This document shows, one piece after another, positions 6,292 through 14,800 of a DNA stretch of 25,726 bases. Position 1 is the stretch's first letter. Each line of letters begins with the position of its first letter. The DNA is from a virus. Position numbers and translations under genes: made by a program. The stretch spans positions 1 to 25,726 of IMG/VR virus record IMGVR_UViG_3300030116_004137. The stretch is one strand, 5' to 3'. The notes beneath the pieces are model-generated. The model saw only the letters and a list, made by a program, of their open reading frames with translations, searched no databases and had not been told where the DNA came from.

Positions 6292-7268
6292 CGGAAGCAT
6301 CTGCAGAAGCTGCGCGTATTCAATCAGAATTAGGGCGTGAACAACTAGCGTTTGCACGAGATCAATACGAACGAACAGCCCCAATGCTTGAAAGTATCGC
6401 TAACCAACAGATGCAAGCTCAAGCAGAACAAATGGATCAAGCTAGAGACTATTACAATTACCAAAGAGATGTTTTTCGCCCTCTTGAAAGATCAATTGTT
6501 CAAGACGCTCAAGATTTTAATACAGAAGCTTATAGAGAACAGTTGGCAAGTCAGGCTGCAGCCGATGCTGGACGGGCATTTGGTATCTCACAACAACAGA
6601 ATCAACGAGCTATGGCAGCAATGGGGATAAACCCCAACTCTGGTAGGTTTGCAGGAATGCAACAAGCCGCTGGTTTACAACAAGCAGCTACTCGAGCAGC
6701 AGCTATGACAGGAACTCGACGACAGGCAGAACAAATGGGATATGCTAGACAATTAGATGCAGCAGGACTTGGTCGTGGGTTAGCAGGAGCATCGCTTGGC
6801 GCATACGGCGGAGCAACAGGTGCAGGCTCAGCAGCAGGACAAAGTGCTCAATCTGCAGGGCAAAACTTTATGGGCAATATGGCACTTGGAGCAAACACAA
6901 TAGCTACTGGTCAAAAAATGAACTTGAGCGGGCTGAGTAACATACTCAATAACCAAACTAAAACTTACATCAATACATCAGGAAGTCTTCTAGGCGATAT
7001 TGGTGGAGCTCTTGGTGGAGCAGCTTCTGTGTATAGTGCTTTTTCAGATAGACGTATGAAAGAAAACGTAAAAGAAGTTGGAGTTGACCAACGCACAGCA
7101 TTAACACTTTATGAGTTTAATTATATTGGCGATACTACTAGACGATTTCGTGGCGTAATGGCTGATGAGGTTGAACTTGTCTATCCAGAAGCAGTTGAAG
7201 ATACAGATTTAGGTTTCAAAGCTGTTCGATATGATCTCTTAGGAATTGAGTTTAAGGAGGTAGCGTAA
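6249..7268 (+). CDS. Internal virion / ejection protein with C-terminal S74 intramolecular chaperone domain (339 aa)
   Basis: ATG 6249 is chosen over an upstream in-frame TTG at 6216 because AGAGGAAAG lies just before it. Residues 1-125 form a long Gln/Ala/Glu-rich coiled coil (LAEASAEAARIQSELGREQ). Residues 125-235 are Ala/Gly/Gln/Met-rich with small-residue runs, as in podoviral core proteins of the T7 gp14 class. From Ser266 there is a clear Peptidase_S74 domain: SDRRMKENVKEVG, LYEFNYIG, RRFRGVMADEVELVYPEAV, VRYDLLGIEF. S74 domains normally sit at the end of trimeric tail fibres, help folding, and cut themselves off near the Ser-Asp. Position two in a gp13-16-like block supports an internal protein. 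The domain pairing is unusual. Confidence 0.7.
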   Translation: MGKNTVQAPDYAPLAEASAEAARIQSELGREQLAFARDQYERTAPMLESIANQQMQAQAEQMDQARDYYNYQRDVFRPLERSIVQDAQDFNTEAYREQLASQAAADAGRAFGISQQQNQRAMAAMGINPNSGRFAGMQQAAGLQQAATRAAAMTGTRRQAEQMGYARQLDAAGLGRGLAGASLGAYGGATGAGSAAGQSAQSAGQNFMGNMALGANTIATGQKMNLSGLSNILNNQTKTYINTSGSLLGDIGGALGGAASVYSAFSDRRMKENVKEVGVDQRTALTLYEFNYIGDTTRRFRGVMADEVELVYPEAVEDTDLGFKAVRYDLLGIEFKEVA

Positions 7269-8818
7269 TGGCACGTAAATCACCGTGGCAGGAATTTGCT
7301 GATAACTTTAACAGTGTTTATGGCACATTTCAAAAAGTTGGCAGAGATATAGAAACCTCTCGTCTTATGGACGACGAAAAGTTTACAGCTGAAGGAGGGT
7401 TAGGTTTTGGGCTGGAGGGTGATGAGCTAGAAAAAGCACGATATAAGGCTCTTGGGGATGTATACACCAAATATGGGCAACCAGATAAAGGTCTAGCAGT
7501 TCGACAGTCACTTGCAAATTTAGAAGCAAAAGAAAGAGAAAATGTACTAAACAGAGCTATTTTAAACGAACAAATAAAACAAAGAGGAATTCTTGCGACA
7601 GCACTAGCAAACGCAAATATTGGTAATGTTCGAGCAAATACTGCTAACACTCAATCTATAACAAGTGAACGTGACGCGTTATTACCGGGCAAATTAGATC
7701 AACAATCCGCAACTCTTGATAGCACTAGAGCTGGTACTGCAGATACGATATCCCAAACTAAAAGACGTAATGAGTTATTGCCGGGTGAATTAGAGTCACA
7801 AGGTTTAAGTATCGATGCACAAGAAATAGCTAATAGAAGCGGCGAACTAGCAAATATAATGGATACACAAAAAATTGAAGCGGCAAACAGGCTTGTTGGG
7901 TTTCAAAAAATAGAAGATGATATAATTACATTAGTTAACAGCGAAAAGTATCGAAAAGATAACAATATAAACACCGTTGAAGAGGCACAAGCAGCTACTA
8001 TACGTTTGTACGAAAATGCTAACTTACCTCCAGAGCGTAAAGCTGCTGTTATAAAAACTATAAACGAGTACGGTCTTGATAAACTACAAAAACTTGCAGC
8101 TAAAACTGCGGCGGAAGCTAATATCGCGCTACAAAAAAACGGATTGCCGGGCTTAATTAAGTACTATGATAAAGTTGATGATGGTGCTGCTACATCATTA
8201 GAGTTAAAAGGAAACGAAGAGTCAGGTTTTACTCTTGTAAGAAAAGATGGAGATTCTGAATCTGTATTGTTTCGAGGGGCAAACGAAGCCGAAATAGAAG
8301 CTCAGTTGTCATCGCAGATTCAAAAACCCGGCACTGGGTTACAAGTTGCAGCTGATATACTAGCTAATAGACAAACTAAAGTAGGTATTAGTGCAGCTGA
8401 AAAAGGAATAGAAAAACTTGATGCGCAGATAAATAGTATCGAGGTAGGTATAGAAGCTCAAGAACTGGCAAATGACGTTGCTAAAATGAACGCACTATCA
8501 AAACAAAATCAGTTAATAGCAAGCACTGAACTTGCACAAGCACAAGCTAAAAAGATACTGCAACAGGTTGAAAGAGAAAAAGGCTTGACGTGGAATGATA
8601 TGAAAGCAAGAGAGGCTTTTAACAAATTTTTAACAAGTGACGATTATAAAGTGATAAGAGATGATTTTGGAGAAGATACTGTTGGACTTCAAACTTACAC
8701 AAATACAATACGATTAAATCTTGGTTTAATAAGCCAACCTCCAGCCGGTACTCCTCTTGAGGATTGGTTGAGTCTTAGTGATTCACAAAGAGAGCAAATA
8801 ATTGCAGCAGGTAATTAG
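7268..8818 (+). CDS. Internal virion protein, coiled-coil (T7 gp15-like position, 516 aa)
   Basis: Strong ribosome site (AAGGAGGT, 7254-7261) and a one-base overlap with the previous stop. The product starts MARKSPWQEFADNFNSVYGTFQKVGRDIE and is almost wholly alpha-helical, with many Ala, Glu, Gln and Lys. It has internal near-repeats: ERDALLPGKLDQQSATLDS (about 138-156) is echoed by RRNELLPGELESQGLSIDA (about 166-184). No catalytic motif is recognised. Long helical proteins directly upstream of the largest virion gene are typical of the T7 gp15 ejection protein. Assignment is by position, composition and length, not by sequence identity. Confidence 0.6.
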   Translation: MARKSPWQEFADNFNSVYGTFQKVGRDIETSRLMDDEKFTAEGGLGFGLEGDELEKARYKALGDVYTKYGQPDKGLAVRQSLANLEAKERENVLNRAILNEQIKQRGILATALANANIGNVRANTANTQSITSERDALLPGKLDQQSATLDSTRAGTADTISQTKRRNELLPGELESQGLSIDAQEIANRSGELANIMDTQKIEAANRLVGFQKIEDDIITLVNSEKYRKDNNINTVEEAQAATIRLYENANLPPERKAAVIKTINEYGLDKLQKLAAKTAAEANIALQKNGLPGLIKYYDKVDDGAATSLELKGNEESGFTLVRKDGDSESVLFRGANEAEIEAQLSSQIQKPGTGLQVAADILANRQTKVGISAAEKGIEKLDAQINSIEVGIEAQELANDVAKMNALSKQNQLIASTELAQAQAKKILQQVEREKGLTWNDMKAREAFNKFLTSDDYKVIRDDFGEDTVGLQTYTNTIRLNLGLISQPPAGTPLEDWLSLSDSQREQIIAAGN

Positions 8819-8820
8819 TA

Positions 8821-11800
8821 ATGAACGAGGCGCAACGTCAACTTTTTGAACAGTTTAAACAGGAAAACCAAGCAACAGTAGCTTCTATCTATGATGAAGA
8901 TGAAGATGATTCTGAACAGGGCGGTTTAAACAGAGAACAAAAACAACTGTTCAAACAGTTTATTGAACAGCGTGAAGGTCAAAAAAGAAGAGCTCAGATT
9001 GAGTCAAATACTCCAACAGGGCTTATTGATACAACTTACAACACTGTTCGTCGAGGGCTATCTAGGTTAGCAAACATACCAAATGTTATGATGACGGAGC
9101 AGTTCTCTGAACTTGCATCAGCTGAAAGAAAAAAAGAAGAGGAAGATGCCCGACTTGCCGCTGAAGGAAAAGAACGACCTTGGTGGTACAAAGCACTGTC
9201 GTGGCAAAGAGAAGGGGCTAAAAATACAGCTGATGAACTAGACGCATTAGCAGCAGATAAAGCAAAAGATGTTATTGAAAGGGAACTTTATACGCAAGAA
9301 AATTTTCCTATGTCTGAGTCTGCAAGGAAACAGTTAGAAAAAATAACATCGACGGATAAATTTTTTGGGCAAGAAGGTGCTATAGTACAGGCCCTTTCTG
9401 ATCCGTTAGCTACAGCTTCAGGAGCTCTTCAAGTTGCAGGAGAACAGATACCTACGCTTGCTGCCGTTCTAGTAGCAGCAAGAAAAAGTCCTAAACTAGC
9501 AGCATCAGTGATGGGGAGTTCTACTTTTCTTCAAGAAAGATTTGGACAACTTGTTTCAGAAGCGCAAGAAGCAGGGTATGATTTAAGTAACCCTGAACAA
9601 GCTCTTGCTGCTGTAAAAGATAAAGATTTTATGGCTGCGCAAGCGGATAAAGGTTTTACCCGTGGATCTATTATTGCAGCAACTGATTTAATATTTCTTG
9701 GTTTAGCTTCAAGAGCAAAATTTAACTTAAAGGGCATAGGAACTCAAACAGGAGTACAGGCTCTTGGCGGTGGTACTGGTGAATTTTTAGCGCAAGTTGC
9801 ATCAGGAGATGAAATTTCACCGGGAGATATTCTTATTGAAAGTTTAGCAGAGGGTGTAAGCGCTCCTGTTGATGTAGCTGCATTTGGTCTTAAAAAAGCT
9901 AGTGAAACGTTGAAAACTAGCCAAGGTACTGAAAACTCTGAAACTAGAATATCACCAGACGAGACTGAGTTGTTTTCAGCTCAAGATTTAGAAGATTTAC
10001 AAAATAAAAATGATGAAGAAGACGCAAAAGCTGCAGCCCTTTCTGAAGAACAGATGTTGGAGCAAGCTCGTGCTCGTATGCAAGCTGCTAAATCGTTTAT
10101 ATCTGACGAAAATTTTTTTAAACAAAGAAATCAAAAACGCAAAAATGATGCTTTGAACCCACAAACAGAGATTGGTAGAGCGTACGAACTATACAAAGCA
10201 AGATTACAAAAGTATCCTACTACACAAAAAGCGGAGAATGCTCTTCTCGATAAATTTTTAAAAAGTTTTATACCAAAAAACGATAAGGACGTTGCTATTG
10301 AAGAGTACAATACTGCTTTAGATGCTCACGCATCAGCTATTGCTGCTGGCACAATAACACCTGTTGATAATGATGCTAGAAGAACAAAACCAAAAACTGA
10401 AACTACTCCTGTTGAAACCACTACTGAAACAACTGAAACAACTGAAACACCTGTTGTTGAAACAACTGAGGTAAAACCTCCTAAACCCGAAGGAAAAGTT
10501 GTAGCTGCTCAACGTGCATACGCTGAAGAAAAACTTGGGGAAAATTGGGAAACAGTTGGTGGGTTATCTCAAGCATTTGAAAATAGAACTGGTTTTTACA
10601 AGAAAGATAAAAACGGTAAAACTGCGTTTCAAAACCGAGTTGACGCAGAAGTTGCTGCCAGGGACGAAGAAACGTCAACGGCAGCAGAGCCAGAAACTAA
10701 TGAAGCACAAGCTGATACTACTGCACTAACACAGCAAGATGTAAAAGATGTAGTGAATATCAGAGGACTATCTAAAGACCAAAAGAAAATATTTGATGTA
10801 TTATCTGATCATTTTTTCGGCGATAAGAAATTTGATATAGATGATGTGTATGCAGGAGGTAAGTTTCAACCTACTAAAATTGCAGAACTTGCAGGAGTTA
10901 AAAGCAAACAGGCTGTTAGCACTACAATAAATAGATTTCGCACTAAAATAGCGCAGGAAATGGGGATAATCCCAGAAAATGCAACCGCTGAACAGAAAAA
11001 AGAAGGGTTGAAATTAATTGGGGAACGTCTTTCAGCATTAGCTCAAGCTAGAAAAGCACCTGCTAGAACTGCTGAAACTGCTACAACTGATGAGTTAGCA
11101 GATACACAAGATGTAGTTGATCAACGTCCGGATTCGGATGAAGTTACCGACGATGACGTTGCTGATAATTCTATTTTTCAACAACAAGGGATAAGCACTA
11201 TAGCTTCTGTAGGACAAGGAGCGTTTACTGGTGTAAGCAAAGAAGATGTAGAATACACAAAAGCTCGATCAAATGAACCTGATCAATACGAGAGCAAAAG
11301 GCAAGAACTTGCTGACAAGACTCGAGCTGAACAAAATATTCAAATGGTTCAAACTTATGGACAAGAAGCTATAGCACAATGGAGAAGCACAAGGTCAGAG
11401 GGTGCTGTAGACGTAAGAGATCTCAGTAAAAAAGATTTACTTGAGTGGATTACTGTAGTTGAAGAAAATCGTGTTGGAGAAATTTCTGATTCTCAAATGC
11501 GACAAGAACAAAGGGAGATAGAGAAGAGATATGACGCAGAAACTAAACAACCAAGGGTCAACGAAGTACAAGCTGCCCGGGCTGTTGAAGGCCCAGAAGG
11601 CAGGGATACAACTGAACAAAGCGGAACTCAGGATAATCGAGAGACACAGCCCCAAGAAGGCGACCCAGACAGCTTCACCGCAGTCGAAGACCAAGCAGGA
11701 AAAGTAAAAGTTGAGTCTAAAAAACCAAAACGTCGCTTTTCAGTTGTACCTGATGACGTTGACCCTTTTGCAGAATTACAACAAGAAACTGATGAAAAAG

Positions 11801-14800
11801 AAGCAAACTTTGAGCAGGTTCTCAAAGATTTAACAGGCAAGAACACTAACTGGAGAGTCAAAACTTTTAGAGATGTTGGCGATATGATAGCCGCCCGACT
11901 CAGAGGAGACATTGATGTTGATGTGCCTAAAGAAAATTTTTACGCATTTACTCAACCAAATGATAAAGGCGTTCCAGTTACTTACGTAATTTTAGATAGA
12001 ATACCAAAAGGACGTGAGCGTGGTGTATTTTTACACGAAGTTGGAGGGCATCAAGGTCTTGATGATTTTATTTCTTTAGACGAACAAGCAAAACTAGGGG
12101 AAAGAATTAAAGAGTTTGCAGACAAGAATGATAACTCAATTGAAAGTGTTGTAGCTAATAGAGTTTTAGATAGAATAACAAGAGCAACCTTAGAAGTACC
12201 AGAAATAGAAACTAATAAAGAATTACAAAATAGTGAACTTATTGGGTATTTTCTTGAAGAAGCAACATTTGCAGGCGTTGAACCAAGTGTTCAAACACCA
12301 ATTGGTAGATTAGTACGCGATCTTTATGCTTTATTTAAAAGAGCGTTACGAAAAATCAACATGAATATTGACGCCATGACTGCCCAAGACATTGTTGATT
12401 TAGGTTGGGGAGCAGCACGGTTTAGTCTGTCAACGCGTAAACATGGTACAGCCGCTAGTTTTCAAAAGTTTGACCATAGATTTATGAGTAAAGGAGAAGG
12501 AGCTCAAGCGTACGGATGGGGAAGTTATCTTGCAGAAAGATTCGGTGTTGCTAGATTCTATCTACGAGCTGATGAAAGTAGAAAAACAGAAGCACAAGCA
12601 AAAGAAGATCCTGACAATCCTGAAAATTTTAAACTTTTTCTTTCTGCCCTGCCGGAACCATTACAGACAATATTACGAAACCCACCAAACAGTGTTGTAC
12701 GATCAGGCGCTATTTTTACAGATGATAGAGATGTTGCAACTCCAGAACCCGGAGTTAATTTACCAAAACCTCATCTAGTCTTTGATGGAAAACGAGGTAG
12801 TTATAGAGTTAAATACCCTAATCGAAGTGGTACTCAAATGATAACTAAAACAAGATTTGGCAAACCACTTACATTACAAACTATACTTGTAGAGGCGAAT
12901 AAGGGTTTTAGTTTAATACCTTTTAAACGTAACGATACAGCTAAAGCATTTGACCAAAAAAGAGATCTTTTACAACTTGCGCAAAAAGAATATAGAGCAG
13001 TTCAAGATGCTAATCGTGTTGAAGGCAGTTTTATGCACGTTGACACAACAGTTGCGGATGAAGAATTATTGCCTTGGGTTGATTTCGTTGGAAGCAATTC
13101 TCAAGTTAAAGATGCAATTGTTAAACTAATAAATGGAATGGAAAATATTGATATCTTTAGAATTCTTGAAGAAGTAACAAATAAAAATCAATTACCTAGC
13201 ACAAACAGAGAAAAAACTGTGCTTGATAAAGAAATAAATATATTAAAAGAATTAAGAAAACAACATGATGAAGCTTTTGATAAGTTAGATACAGGAGTCT
13301 ATGAAGGAATTTTAGATGTTTCAAAGCAATTAAATATTCCTGATGATCTTGTTTCTAATATAATGGATACAGTTTCTGGAGAGTCTTTATATTGGGCAAT
13401 GACGCAGTACAATTATATTACTGGACGACCCTATACTTATCTTACTGAAGAACAACAAATAAAATTACTTGATGCCCCCGAAGCTATACGTCCTGACCAA
13501 GTAGTATCTTTGCTTCTTGATAACGCAGGCGTTAAAGGAGTTATTTACCCAGATGCAGGTACATTAGGTAATTTTGCTCAAGATTCTGAAGGAATGGCTA
13601 ACAATGTAGTTATTTTTAACGAAGATAATCTTTTTGTAGTCGGCACAACTCCCGGCAAACAAGTTGGTAATAAGAAGAACAGAGTTGCAGAAATAAAATT
13701 TAGTATATCTGACGATCACGTAGATAACTCATATGGTAGTAAAGCAAAGGACGCTTTCATTGAAGCTAAAGAAATTGCTAGACAGGGTGCAGCATCAGCT
13801 GAATTTTTGCATCAGGTTATTCGACGAGTGCGAGAAAAGATGCCATCTTTGGGTCGATGGTATGAAGGAATGCTTAAAATTGACCAAACTCGTACAGAAA
13901 TAAGAAAAAGTTTTGAGGGTATTGCGTTACGAGCACGTGCCTTAAAACCTGAAAGACTAGCTCTACTCAACGACTTTTTAGGCAAATCAACATTCTTTCA
14001 AAAATGGGGGTACGACCCTGAAATAGATGGAAAAGAAGTTACAGTTGATCCTGTTTTTGAAAGGGCGTTTAACAAGCTGACTTCCGAAGAACAACAGATT
14101 GCCAAAGATGTATTCGCGCATGGTGAAAAAATGCGTTTACGAAAAATTGAAATAGCAAAGAAAGCTGGTGTGGAAGGGAAGTTTTTTACAGATGCTGCAC
14201 TGCAAGGGCCTTATGCTCCACTAAAACGTTTTGGTTCTTACGTAGCTGTCCTCAAATCACAACAGATGAAAGACGCAGAAGATGCAAGAAATGCAGAAGG
14301 TGCAACAAAAGAAGATAGAGAACGCTACAACAAACTAAGCCAAGATCCAAAGCATTATGTTGTAAGCTTTTTTGATACGTTTTCCAGAGCTAAAAAATTT
14401 ACGGATTCTAATCCACAATACAAGTTTAGAAGCGCTACAAAAAAAGCACCTGACCCTGATGAGGGCAGAGTATCTAACCCACAAGTATTTGAAAAGATTC
14501 TTGGTGCTTTGAATGCAGGTGAAGACTCAAATATAGATGGGCAAGCAAAACAAGCTTTTAAAAAGTTAGTACAAGACCTTTATTTTCAATCATTAGACGA
14601 ACGCAATGCTAGATTGTCAGGGTCAAAACGATTGAATCGTGCAGGATACGAAAAGAATATGATACGTTCTTTTATATCTCACGCTAAAGCAGAAGCAAAT
14701 CTTATCGCACAAATGGAAAATGCTGCAGAAGTTAATACTGCGTTTGCTGAAGCTGAGAAAGAAACACGCGTTGATGGTGTAAGAGATAAAGAAAGAAGTG

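Noticed and set aside
6352-6630. A 92-residue + strand frame within the S74-containing protein gene
   Set aside because: Out-of-frame shadow of the 339-aa protein; composition (Lys, Thr, Asn, Gln) is that of a shifted Gln/Ala coiled-coil gene.
10399-10476. Thr/Glu repeat of the giant gene considered as a mobile or CRISPR-type repeat
   Set aside because: It is a short in-frame low-complexity linker (ETT and ETP units) with no spacer structure.
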